A DNA stretch of 64,000 nucleotides from Rhododendron vialii (taxonomy: Eukaryota; Streptophyta; Magnoliopsida; Ericales; Ericaceae). Each line of letters starts with the position of its first letter. Positions within the stretch are counted from its first letter, which is position 1. Position numbers and translations under genes: made by a program. Below are positions 1-11,500 of this stretch, piece by piece. The stretch is taken from NCBI RefSeq assembly GCF_030253575.1, contig NC_080565.1, positions 4,436,001-4,500,000 on the forward strand, in the 5' to 3' direction. The notes under the pieces were generated by a model, which saw only the letters and a list, made by a program, of their open reading frames with translations, did not search any database and was not told the DNA's origin.

Positions 1-1001
1 AAGCAATTTTAAGGGCAGAATAGTCAATTTGACATGTTACTTACCTGAGTGCCAGACAGCTCGTCGAGGTACGTCCGAAAGGCTAGGAGGCTCCCTCTCG
101 ACTTCTTCTTGCCACTATACATGGGACCCCAGATCATGGCACGAGGGAGCATCCTCAGGTTCGGGCACTTGTTCTCTGGCGGGTACATCTTCAGCACCTC
201 GTAGGCCCATAGCTGCAAATGGTCAGACAATCAAAGCATCATAATACAGTTCATATGCAAATTAAAGACAAGTGCAAGAAATGGAAAAGCGGGAAGTAAA
301 TTACAAGCTTTGTTTCTTACCTCCCACACCCTTCAGTAGCCGACCGTCGCTTTCTTCCCGCGCGAGAACTCTCCCATGAAGCCGTAGCACGTGCCTAGAG
401 CAGCTCCTCCCCAGTCAAACCTCGAAGCTGTGCTCAAGTCATAAAGGGCCGGCAAGTAGGACAGGTGCACCGTGGATCGCTTGTTCGGGTACAGTGTAGC
501 CCCGAACAAGTACAACAAGTAGGCCCTCGCCATCTGCTCCGCCTCCAACTCCGAGTCCGGCTCCCTCCCGTGCAAATACCGCTTGAACTGGTCATAGTGA
601 ACGGTCTCTGCCTCCCCCGCTGGCGCCTGCCCTAAGAACCACTCCAGAGCCCCGGGATCCCTGTAAATCTCCGAGTCAAACGGGATAGGCTCTCCTCCTA
701 CCCTCAAGCCAGTAAGCGCTGCAAAGTCGGATGGAGTCACCGTTAACTCCCCAATTGGCAAGTGGAAGGTGTTCGAGGAATCCCACCACCTCTCGGCCAG
801 CGCTGTCAGCAGAGCGTGATCGCTCTTCACGGCCGTCAGCGTGAGGATAAACGGCCGGAACCCTGCAGCGTCAACTAGAGCCCTGACCCGCTCGGGCAAC
901 CCTCGGTACAACTCAAGTGAGCTCACTGGACCTCCATGGCCCAGAGTGCTGGCTGCTCCCCTCTGCATGACAAAGACAGACAGCAAAAAGAGTTTCATCA
1001 A
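1..1001 (-). mobile_element. Antisense plant mobile domain (PMD) gene, main domain block
   Basis: Read on the minus strand, this block encodes a plant mobile domain (PMD, the domain of MAIN, MAIL1 and PP7-long homologues). Visible family marks are HLPIGELTVTPSDFAALTGL, LELYRGLPERV near the start, a segment AYLLYLFGATLYPNKRSTVH, and in the last block (about 24-230) LQLWAYEVLKMYPP. PMD genes are carried by MULEs and by Ty3/gypsy elements as well as by host loci. Here the gene lies antisense to, and just upstream of, a gypsy 3' end, so I read it as the element's antisense extra gene. Introns probably separate the blocks (about 231-332 and 1,002-1,605). The gene may run beyond base 1. A free-standing host PMD gene is the alternative. 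Confidence 0.7.
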
Positions 1002-1605
1002 TAATTGGAACTCAAGTAGTCAGTCGAATTCATAATTTCAAAAGGTAACTCTACAGTCGAAACAGGTATCATAAAGGTCGAACAAAGTTACTGGACACTC
1101 GTATTGCTCTATTCGGTGCTGCTATCAGTCGAATCAATTCAAAGGTACTTCTCAGGTCAAAGGTACTTCTCAGGCAAGTCCCGAGCCACAAGGCCTTATT
1201 CCTCTCGAGGTACACCTCTCAGTCGATTTCGCAAGTGATTTGCTCATTAATGTGGTCGATTTAAACTACGGGGCACGCCATTCGGGCGTCCAACATGTCA
1301 CGGCAATCTACATAGTCGGGTTCAAGTTCAAAGGAGTATCTTACTAGTCGAGACAGCGCATGTTTGATTCAGGTTTTGGCACTAACGGTTTTGTCGAAAC
1401 CCTGGGCACTCTACAAGTCGATTTAACTACTTCAAGAGTTCTATCATTCAAGTCAAGTTTCAAAAGTCGAGGCATGCTATTCATATTCTATTTTCTCAGT
1501 CGAGTCACATTTCAAGATTCTAGCCCACATTCATTACAAACTAGGCTACGACAGTTAAAAGCTAAATATTGATTCAAATGACAAGGCATGCATATCAAAG
1601 TAAGT

Positions 1606-2547
1606 TCAAAGGAATACCTGTGCCCAGTCCACGGACAGATGTCTCTGCGGGTCTATCAGTATAAGCTCCGTGTCATAGCTCTCCCGTAAAGGTCCAAGGC
1701 TCTCAACCCCAGATGGGATAAACAGGTGCGGCTCGGGCAAAACGTATGTGGCCGCGTCGAACCTAGCATGGGGCGCCAGCCGAATGGACTCTGCAAGTGT
1801 CACTGCCTGCTCAAAGGACCACACCTCCCCTTGAGCCTCCTCGGCCGCCTCGGTCTCGCTAACGAAGGCCTCCTCCTCGGCCCTGGCCCTCTCGGCCTCC
1901 TCCCTCAGGCGCTCCTCCTCCTGCGCCCTCTCAACCTGCCGAAGCCTGTCCTCGCGCGCTGCCAACACCGCAGCCACCACTCCCGGGTTCTCCCGGAGCA
2001 AACGGCCAAGTTCCTCCTCAGACACGAACTCCGCAAAATCCCCCCGAGTGATGGGTACGTGTGCCGAGGACCCCACTACAGGCCTGAACTCCACCTCCTC
2101 CATGGGTACCTCTCCGGATACTCCCTCCTCGACCACGGGACCTTTGCCCTTCGCCGGATCCCTCGGTAGCGTCCCAGGTCGATCACCACCATCACCACTG
2201 CCACTGACACTGCCGCCGGCTCTAACCGAGCCCAGACCAGTAATCACCACGCCCTCTACACCACTCCGTGGGTCCAATCGCCGAACCTGAGGACCCACTG
2301 TACCCACAGAACCTGGCGTACACCCCATTTCCCCTGGCGTACGCCCCTCGTCTCCACCAACTGCCTCTACTGCATGGCCATCGCCGCCGCTCGAACCACC
2401 AGGAACCCCTGCACCAGTCGCCGACGGGGCTTCGCCTAGCGATTGATCGTCGACTTGAGGGCTCTCGGGCTCGCCCCTTGGCCGAACCTCGTCACCACCA
2501 CCTCTATCACTGCCATTGCCCCCATTGCCGCCTCCGGATTCCGCCAT
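1606..2547 (-). mobile_element. N-terminal coding block of the antisense PMD gene
   Basis: A 313-codon open block starting at an ATG on the minus strand at 2,547. The protein is very rich in Gly, Glu, Asp and Pro: a low-complexity N-terminus, then a charged Arg/Glu-rich stretch (about residues 195-240) that looks like a coiled coil, then a non-repetitive tail. It has no enzyme motif I recognise. It lies directly upstream, in sense, of the PMD block, and a long charged leader is common in PMD genes of transposons. Base composition is much more GC-rich than the flanks. A 7-residue repeat near residues 70-83 (TPGEMGC then TPGSVGT) is the protein-level trace of a 21-bp DNA repeat. Confidence 0.5.
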
Positions 2548-2886
2548 GGGTGTGCGTGGGTATGTGGGTTTATGAGAAGGGTGAAGGATTGAGGAAGAGA
2601 TTGGAGATTTGGGAGAGTCTTGGGATGTTTGGAGTTCGAAAACTGAAGGAATGGCGGTTCCCTGCCTTCTGCAACAGTTTATTCAACGTAAAGGACAATT
2701 GGGCCGGGTTTGGGCTCGAATCTTTCCAAAACGTGGCGCACGCCAGTATGGTTCTACCGTACGCCAGTACATATTAGGCCTGGGGCCCAATACCGCCCCA
2801 TGCGACGGGGTCCGTTCTCAAATGGTGTTCTAAATTGCCCTGAGTCGCATTGGTACCCGAGTTGAAGTCATCCCCAAGTAGAGGTT

Positions 2887-3450
2887 CGTCCAATTTCAAA
2901 TCAACGACGATCCACTCGTCCAATTTCAAATCAACGACGATCCACTCGTCCAATTTCAAATCAACGACGTTCCATTCGTCCAATTTCAAATCAACGACGG
3001 TCCACCCGTCCAATTTCAAATCAAAGACGATCTATTCGTCCAATTTCAAATCAACGACGATCCACTCGTCCAATTTCAAATCAACGACGGTCCACCCGTC
3101 CAAATTCAAATCAACGACGGTCCACCCGTCCAATTTCAAATCAACGACGGTCCACCCGTCCAATTTCAAATCAACAACGATCTATTCGTCCAATTTCAAA
3201 TCAACGACGATCTATTCGTCCAATTTCAAATCAACGACGATCCACTCGTCCAATTTCAAATCAACGACGGTCCACCCGTCCAATTTCAAATCAACGACGA
3301 TCTATTCGTCCAATTTCAAATCAACGACGATCCATTCGTCCAATTTCAAATCAACGACGATCCATTCGTCCAATTTCAAATCAACGACGATCCACTTGTC
3401 CAATTTCAAATCAACGACGATCCACTCGTCCAATTTCAAATCAAACAGGT
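2887..3450 (+). repeat. 30-bp tandem array, 19 units
   Basis: Nineteen head-to-tail copies of a 30-bp unit (TCGTCCAATTTCAAATCAAC then ten more bases) with few variants per unit. Because 30 is a multiple of 3, the array stays open in one frame and reads as a 10-residue repeat (NFKSTTIHSS type), which I take to be a by-product. The array lies between the antisense gene and the polypurine tract, where Tat-lineage retrotransposons often grow tandem repeats that can later become satellites. Confidence 0.95.
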
Positions 3451-3896
3451 TCTTCAAAATTCTCGTACTCTGGATAACCTTGAAGATGGTGTCTAGAAAA
3501 CCTTTGACGTTACTTATCTCCAGTTAATGGTGCTTCAAGTGCCGTCAAAGGGGGGCTTCTGTATACACCCCATTCTGGACTGTTCAGATAACTTTATTTG
3601 TCGATCTTTTATTTTCCCTAATGATGATCATAGTCGAGAACAGTCTGAGGACGATGGTGTGTTTGAGCTTTGAGCGTCCCGAACCTCTTTCCAACCCATT
3701 TCAAACCCTTCAAACCAGAGCCAAACAGCCCCAGCAAAACCCAACTGGCTTACGCCAGTACCTTGACGACGTACGCCAGTTATCTGCCACGTGTCGGTCA
3801 TCGACCGTTGACCCAATTATAACTGGCGCACGCCGGTCCATGTATGGCGCATGCCGGTCAAATCCAGTCAAATCAACTTTATTCAGCCACATGGAC

Positions 3897-4222
3897 GAGA
3901 CTTTTGTGCCACCCTGACGTCGGCCACAGTCTCCCTGATGATTACATTCGGCAGGGACGTCCCCCTTCTCTCCTACACCCCCCATCAAAGCAAGTCCCAT
4001 GCATTTAATGCATGGGAGGCTCCATCCTTGTGCCAACCAGCCAAACAAGGCCAAACAATGCATGGGAGACTTTTGTGCCACCCTGACGTCGGCCACAGTC
4101 TCCCTGATGATTACATTTGGCAGGAACGTCCCCCTTCTCTCCTACACCCCCCATCAAGGCAAGTCCCATGCATTTAATGCATGGGAGGCTCCATCCTTGT
4201 GCCAACCAGCCAAACAAGGCCC
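3897..4222 (+). repeat. 169-bp tandem duplication in LTR U3
   Basis: Two near-identical units offset by exactly 169 bp, both beginning GAGACTTTTGTGCCACC and ending GCCAACCAGCCAAACAAGG. The second copy stops about 30 bp before the TATA box. Duplicated U3 blocks just upstream of a TATA box usually act as enhancer repeats in LTR elements; that role is inferred. Confidence 0.9.
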
Positions 4223-4250
4223 TAGATCAAACTGATCTCAGTCACTCCCC

Positions 4251-4259
4251 CTCTATAAA
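4251..4259 (+). promoter_or_regulatory. TATA box of the LTR promoter
   Basis: CTATAAATA followed by a C-run. It sits right after the duplicated U3 block and before a pyrimidine-rich leader, the normal place for the LTR core promoter. Confidence 0.6.
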
Positions 4260-5718
4260 TACCCCCCCTTGCATTCATTTGCAAGGGGTTAGACACATTA
4301 AGAAGCATAAGGCTTTCTTCTCCTCTCTTCTTGCTCTCCATTTCTCTTCTCCCATTGAAAAAGAAAGGAAAGCAACCCACTCCCATACACCCTGCTGACA
4401 TACAGCCACCTTCTAAGCCTCCATCTTCAACCCTTAAGCTCAATACCCCCTTTAAACCTCAATACAAAAAGGTATACCACCTTTATGTTCTCTTCTATTT
4501 TCGACTCCTGAGGGGAGCCAGTAAGGCCCAGGCTAGTAAACTATACTAGTCTTGGCCTTAAACTGGTAAAATACAATAATCGTATGGGGTGACACACGGT
4601 GCACGCCAGTAACCAAATGCCGTACGCCAGTCATGGCAGAACAAGCACTACTGGCGTGGGGATCATGGATCACCATTTCTGTTATTTTATCTTTCAGTCA
4701 ACCACCCTAGCATGCTAAAGAACCAGTTTACTGCTTTCTATATTCAGAAATGCTTTAGCTGTAATGTTCAATACTTACTCCTTATCTGTTTAAAAGGCCT
4801 CTGGGATCCTTCTGGTCATGTTTCGGAGCCCAGATGATGCAAAGCCATGCACTGGATGATGGTCACACCTGCGTACAACATTCTATGACTGGCGTACGGC
4901 AGTTGTCCCACGATCCAGTGGCTGGCCCTTGCATCTTAGTGTGATCTTGGCCTGTTTTTTGTCCCCACACTATTTTTGGGGTATTCTGCTGCTTTCCGTG
5001 GCTTGAAGCCACTTTCATTTGTCTGTAACTGTATATATTTTGCTTCATTAATTGCGTGGTTTGTCTTGCGTGTGCACTGGTCCCTTTCCAGAGCCTAGAG
5101 GATTGCAAACAGAGACTGAGAAACCAAACAAGTGGAGTACGCCAGTTTGTTGATGGCGTGCCCAAGTCATTCCAGCATGTAATGGCTCAGCCAGTGCATG
5201 CTGGTGTGGATCCTGCTCACGACCCTTCAGGGCAGTGTACTCCAATTTATTCGGGTTGCTCAGTGCTTGTTCTCAATCTATATATATCATTGCAAGTAAA
5301 TCATCCGTAAAGCATTTTGTCATATAAATCTCAAGCTGCCATGGTTTTAATCCCCTTTAACTGTTCCCCCGCCCTAACTGGCTAAAAAATGATCAAATGA
5401 GAGAAAGATGCAAATGTTTCACAAAAATGCCCAAGTAGAGACCGATCTCCGGATTGGGCGAGAGGAGTGCCACAAAACCCTTCCCCTCTCGTAACCTGGC
5501 TCCCGAACCTCAGATATCGAAGGTGACGACGGTCCAGTCTACAAGCCTTTTTCAAAATCAAACAAACGTGGCAAACGTTTTCGAGTTCGGTTCCTTGGGT
5601 GTTTTCACCGCTAAAACCCGAGTGGCGACTCTGAATCGAAGCGTTTCGCCGCGCTTTTCCGAAAAAGGGCTGCACCCAATTCTACAAATAAAAACTTTCC
5701 GGGGCGCGTGCCCACAAA

Positions 5719-7460
5719 TTTTCAAAACAAAGCTCAACCCCGATGATTCCATTCAAAAGCACAAAGCAAGACTTGTCGCAAAAGGGTATTCTCAACAACC
5801 CGAAATCGATTTTCAAGAGACATTTGCACTGGTGGCTTGACATGACACAATTAGATCTCTTGTTGCCTTAGCGGCATTGAAGGGATGGTTCTTGTATCAA
5901 CTTGATGTGAAATCGGCCTTCTTGAATGGTGTCTTGGAGGAAGAAGTGTTTGTTGATCAACCTCAAGGCTTCATTGTCAATGGCAATGAACAAAAAGTAC
6001 AAGTTGAAGAAGGCTTTATATGGGCTAAAGCAAGCACCCCGGGCATGGTATAGTGAGATTGACTCTTACTTCAATGAAAGAGGATTTCAAAGAAGCAAAA
6101 GTGAGCCAACCTTGTACATCATGAGGCAAGGTAATACCGGTATTCTCATTGTTTCTATCTATGTTGATGATTTGGTTTTTACCGGTAGCAATGTGAAAAT
6201 GATTGAGGATTTTAAAAGAGACATGATGAAGAAGTATGAAATGAGTGATTTGGGTTTCTTGCATTATTTCTTGGGCATTGAAATTTATCAAAGCAAAGAG
6301 GATATTTTCATTTGTCAAAGAAAGTATGCAAGAACTCTTCTTGAGAAGTTCAAGATGAGAGAATGCAAGCCGGTTGCAACTCCCTTGATTGTGAATGAAA
6401 AATTATCAAAAAAAGATGGAAGCAAAAAGGTAGATGAATCTCTTTATAGAAGCTTGGTTGGAAGCTTGTTGTACTCGACTATCACAAGGCCGGATATCAT
6501 GTATGCTACAAGCATGTTATCCCGATTCATGCACAATGCAAGCCAAACTCATTTTGGAGTGGCTAAGAGGGTCTTGAGATACTTACAAGGTACACTTGAT
6601 TATGGCATTTTGCATGAGAAGAATGTTGATACAAAATTGCTAGGATTTTGTGATAGTGATTGTGCCGGATGTGTCGATAATATGAAAACCACTTCCGGAT
6701 ATGCTTTTTCTCTTGGCTCGGGTGTCTTCCCATGGGCATTTAAGAAGCAACAAACCGTGGTGCAATCTACCGCTGAGGCCGAGTATGTGTCGGCATCATT
6801 GGCAACCTCTCAAGCAATATGGCTAAGGAGGATTTTGGAGGATGTTGGTGAAAAGCAAGGAGAGGCTACTCCAATTTTGTGTGACAACAAATCCACAATT
6901 GCAATGACAAAGAATCCCGTCTACCATAGCCACACCAAACATATTGCCATCAAGCATCACTTCATTCGAGAGGCCGTGGAAGATGAAGAGATTCAACTCA
7001 AGTATTGTGCAATCGAAGACCAAGTGGCGGACATTTTCACCAAAGCTCTTTCAAAGGAAAAGTTTCAATATTTTAGAGAAATGTTGGGTGTTACAACAAA
7101 GCATTAAGGGAGAGTGTTAAAATTAATGCTTTAATATCTTTTTGTAATTGGACTAAGTGTTATGTTTGTGTTTGGGCTATATTTTATATTTGTGATGGGC
7201 TAAATTTATTTGTTTTGTTATGAGCCCAATTGCTAGGTAAAGCCCATGTGTAATGCCTTAGCATTTAAAGTGATGTTGAATGCAAATAGGGCAAGAGAGT
7301 AAGCTGCCCCTTTGTTCCAAAAACGTGAGATCCAGAGAGAGCCCTCTCTCTCTTCCCCTGTTCTGCCGAGAAACAAAAATGCTAAGGCAATCCATTTTCT
7401 TGTTCCTTTTTGATTTCTTCTCCACTAAAATCAATTACTAGGCTAGGGAAAAGCCAACAA
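5719..7460 (+). mobile_element. Ty1/copia element, 5'-truncated (RT/RNase H plus 3' LTR)
   Basis: Fossil copia 3' half. It starts inside the reverse transcriptase region ([14 protein letters not shown]) and carries YVDDLVFTGS, the FLGIEI block and the copia RNase H end (STAEAEYVSAS, then SHTKHIAIKHHFIRE). A polypurine tract (AAGGGAGAG) precedes a 3' LTR of about 346 bp, from TGTTAAAATT at 7,115 to a terminal CAACA at about 7,460. Everything 5' of RT is missing; the left edge abuts gypsy sequence, so it is truncated. It also carries a break or so near its left edge. No target duplication can be assigned because the 5' end is lost. Confidence 0.9.
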
Positions 7461-8510
7461 TTGAGACTAATATTTTCTCTAACCAATACAAAATAATGAT
7501 CCCAAATACAAACATTCTACCTAACAAAAATATACCAAATTGGGCTTTTAACCCTTACAAATCTCTAAAAAATGCAAAACCCGAGTCATGGGAACTTTAG
7601 ACGGACATGACCCCGTTAGGATGGCAATCACTAAAATTGAGTCGAAACTCACTCAGACAAGCACTTAGAAGAAATGAGAGAAGTGGGCAAGAGAAAGATG
7701 GGAAGTTCTTGTAAAATCACCAAAATGGGTGTGCTGCAGTTGCAATGTGACATTGGTGAGTGCAAGTATAGAGATTATGCTTTTCTTCTCTATTTGGAAC
7801 TTGGAGAAAGAAATAGAAAATAGGGAAAGTTAAAGAGAAGTTGGGGAAAAAGTTTAATTTGTGTTTGAAATTTTACTTGCTCTCTCCTTAAGAACTAACC
7901 AAGGGAAGGGAATTTGTTAAACTTTCTCTTCCTCTCTTCATATCTCCCCTAGTTTCAAACGGAGCTTAGGGTTACCTTGTTTATAAGTTTATCCAGGGAC
8001 AAAATTGTCAGGTAAATAACGTTATATTTAATGGGGCTAGAAAAAAGATTTTAGGGTTCAAATAGAATCACACTTATGAAGAGGTGTGAGTGACAGCATC
8101 TCTAGTAGGAGTAATTAATATAGAAATGGCTGAGTAGTTGGCAATGACCAATTCTTCGAATAGGACATGAGGGTGGACTTTTATTTATTTTTAAATCAAG
8201 TATAAGGCCGGACATGATATTCCGAAATATATTTGGTTTATTATATCTCAGAATAGTCGAGTCTGATAATACACATGTCAGACAAATTTCTAAAGGACCA
8301 ATCCCTTCGATCGTTAGGACAAAGTGTTGTATAAATTGACTTCAAAAAAATCGATATCTAACGCCTAGTATTCTCTAAGCTAATTCCTGTTCGACAACCC
8401 CCTTTCCATCCCCATTGGACTTGCTCTTACAGCAGTCCTTTGTTCTATACAACTCCCTTCTCTTTGGAGTATTCTCTAAGCTAATTCTTGTCCCGGAAGA
8501 GAAGAAAAAA
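7461..8510 (+). promoter_or_regulatory. Upstream region of CNL copy 1
   Basis: No gene. Bases about 7,727-7,966 are near-identical to 47,690-47,925 upstream of CNL copy 2 and so belong to the duplicated unit. Bases about 7,967-8,430 are absent at the matching place in copy 2, where sequence jumps from AAACAGAG straight to CAGCCCTTTGTTC. Part of that extra block (about 8,220-8,360) resembles 47,385-47,515, which in copy 2 lies further upstream. The word TATTCTCTAAGCTAATTC occurs twice, at about 8,370 and 8,469. Confidence 0.6.
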
Positions 8511-11500
8511 ATGGATGTGTCTGTTCACAACTCTTATGCTCAGGTAATCCTGGACCGCTTGATTACCCTTGCGAACCAGCAGATCAGCCTAGCATGGAGT
8601 TTCAAGGGAAACCTCAAAAAGCTCCACCAAAGCTTAACAATGACTCAAGCTCTGTTATGTGAAGCTGAGAATCGAAGAATAACATCAGAACCCTTGAAAG
8701 TGTGGCTAGAGCCTCTCAATGCTGTGACCAGCGATGCCGAGAATCTGCTGGATGAGTTGAAGCACGAGGACAATCAAAGGAAGTGTGAGGTACAAAACCG
8801 AATGAGAAATATGGTACGTGGATTCTTCTCCCTCGAAAAAAATCACATCGCAATTGGTCTCATGATGGCTAACAAGGTCAACACTATCAACCTGTTAGAT
8901 GATATTTGCAATAGCGCAAAAGCCATTGGACTTACACCAGCAGATGACCTCATAGGCACTAGGGGCGTTGAACCTAGGGAATTCAGGCGGACTGTACCCT
9001 ATATTGATGATTTGATAGTTGTGGGGAGGGATGTTGATGTCTCGAAAGTGATAGGCATGTTGCTCCGTTCTGATGTGGAAGAAGATTTATCTGTCATTGC
9101 CATTGTAGGAATGGCTGGGTTAGGGAAAACAACCCTTGCTCAGCTAGTTTACAATCATGAGGAGGTTGTGAGAAATTTCGGGGATGAGAGAATGTGGATT
9201 TGTGTGTCTGATAATTTCAAATTTGAAAGGTTGTTGAATGTGATGATTGAATCTCTTATTGGAAACAAATCAGAGATACAAAACATTCAAGGACTAGTGA
9301 AAAAGCTTAGAGAAAAAATAAATGGCAAAAAGTATTTGCTAGTGTTAGATGATGTTTTGAATAGAAGTGAAAGCGAATGGGAGTGCATGAGAAATTCTTT
9401 GCAAGGAACCAGTGGCTCCAAGGGTAGCAAAATTATAGTCACAAACCGCGACATGGATGTAGTATCAACCATGCAAAAAATATCTCCGTCTTACTCATTG
9501 TTTGCCCGGACTACCACTTAAGGATAGTATGACCCTGTTTAGGAAAAAGGCATTTGCAAATGGAGGGCCAAGAGAAACTCAATCTTTGTTGTATATTGGT
9601 ACAAGAATGGTAGAGAAATGTCAGGGTGTGTCCTTAGCAATAAACGCATTAGGAGGCATATTGTGGACTAAGAGGTACGAAAGTGAATGGGAGTCTATCA
9701 AGAAGAGTGGATTATGGAGTTCACTTGGTAATAGAAATGGAATCCTACCAGTATTAAGGTATAGTTTCGACGACTTACCATCACCATCTTTAAAGCATTG
9801 TTTTGCTAATTGTTCTATTTTTCCAAAGGACAAAACCCTAAGAAAGGAAATCTGGTGCCAAAGAGTTTCCGACTTCAATAGCCAAGTTCATACAATTGAA
9901 ATATCTTAACCTCTCCAAGTCTTTTTTAAAAAAAAGTGCCAGATTATATTACTAAGTTCTACAATTTGAAAACACTCAGATTGCCGTCTGTCTCAGAGTT
10001 TCCGGAAAAATTCCACAAATTGGTTTAGCTTGAGATATCTTTGTATGGGCGATAGCAACTTTCGTAAAGTGATCCCAGCGTTGTTAGAGGATTTGACTTC
10101 CTTGCGGACGCTAACTTTCTTTGTCGTGGGTGAGGATAAAGGCCACAAAATTGAGGAGTTGGGATGTTTGAGCAAGTTAAGAGGTAAATTAAAAATTTAC
10201 AACCTCCAACACGTGAAAAATAGCGAAGAAGCAAAAACAGCAAATATGTTGGGAAAACAAAACATCCAAGAGTTGGTGTACCACTGGTGGCGTAGGGGGA
10301 TTACGGAATCAGGCGTTGAGCATAAAGAAATGTTGGAAGGGCTTCAACCACACAAGAACCTTAGGGGATAAATTCTTTCAGGTTTTGGAGGACTAAGGTT
10401 TGCGTTGTGGATGTGAACAAGAGATGCTCGGCCACTTCAAAATTTGGTGAGAATCAAATTGCATGAGTGCAAACTTTGAGAGCAAGTTCCACCACTCGAA
10501 CACCTTCCACATCTTAAAATTGTTGACCTGGATAGCCTTCATAATCTGAAGCATATTGGCACGGAATTCTATGGATCAGGTGCAGGCATTAACGCTAATA
10601 CTACCAATAGTGGGGCGGCAGCAGCAGGAGGAGCTGTTTTTCCAGCATTGAGAAAACTTGTGCTCTTTGTAATATGATGAACCTAGAAGAATGGTCCAAA
10701 AAAATATCATGGTTGACTGTTGGTGCCATGAGTATGAAGGAGTTGTTTCCTAGCCTTGAGAATTTATCAATCTCGAAGTGCCCTCGGTTGATAACCATAT
10801 AGAAAAATTGAAGTCTATCTAACAATCAAGAACAGAATCACATATCAAGATGTAGAAAGAGAGAGAGAAAGAATGGAAAAGAGAGAAGTGACTTTCAATT
10901 TCTCTTTCAATCGTAATCTGTTTTTCTGAATTGTTACAATGAGGAAAACCCCTTTATATCCTTTGATTAGCTCACAGCTAATCTCTATTACAACAGATAA
11001 CCAAAACCTACTTAACTACTAATCTCCTCTACTAATCAAAATAACCATTTAATCAACTAAATGACCTTAATGCCCTTCTTTTATAACCCCCTACCAACTT
11101 AGGGGTGTGGGAAACACCCTGAGTTTGGCTTTGAGAAAAAGAAACCTATCCACAGTTAAAGATTTGGTGAATATATCTGCAATTTGAGCAAGAGTCCTAA
11201 CATGGTTGACCTGAATCTGCTTGTTGAGAACTTTTTCTCTAATAAAATGATAGTCTATCTCAACATGCTTAGTCCTAGCATGGAAAATAGGATTGGAGGC
11301 CAACGCTATGGCAGAAATATTGTCACACCAGATTACATGAGGCATAGAAAAAGGAACATGCAAATCTACTAGAAGTTGTCGCATCCAAGAAACTTCGCAG
11401 CTGTTTGAGCAAGTGCTCTGTATTCAGCTTCAATAGATGATCAAGCAACCGTATGCTGCTTTTTGGCACACCACAATATAAGATTTGGACCAAGATACAA

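Larger units (their letters stand above)
3560..5622 (+). mobile_element. Long LTR of the Tat-type element
   Basis: Starts TGTATACACC just after the polypurine tract. A TATA box (CTATAAATA, about 4,251) lies about 700 bp in, so U3 is about 0.7 kb. U3 carries a 169-bp tandem duplication (3,897-4,065 and 4,066-4,222) ending just before the TATA box. The right edge is set only by the primer-binding-like word at about 5,623, so the end coordinate is uncertain by tens to hundreds of bases. The LTR holds most of the paired palindromic words described under findings. Confidence 0.6.
1..5718 (+). mobile_element. Ty3/gypsy element of Tat/Retand type, 3' portion
   Basis: Fossil LTR retrotransposon on the + strand whose left part lies outside the window. 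Parts in order: an antisense plant-mobile-domain gene (about 1-2,550), a 30-bp tandem array (2,887-3,450), a polypurine tract (AAAGGGGGGCTT, 3,547-3,558), then an LTR starting TGTATACACC at 3,560. Plant Tat/Ogre/Retand elements are known for antisense extra ORFs and for tandem arrays just before the 3' LTR, so the order of parts fits that lineage. No gag or pol is in view here. A primer-binding-like word (TGGCGACTCTG, about 5,623) follows the LTR, and copia sequence then replaces the rest from about 5,719. The element is incomplete. Lineage is inferred from layout, not from a reverse transcriptase. Confidence 0.7.

Noticed and set aside
2850-3450. CRISPR-like regular array
   Set aside because: The units are contiguous with no unique spacers, in a plant retrotransposon; a plain tandem repeat.
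2850-3527. 225-codon open frame through the 30-bp array
   Set aside because: Open only because the unit is a multiple of 3; no start context, no domain, and it sits in a retrotransposon 3' region.
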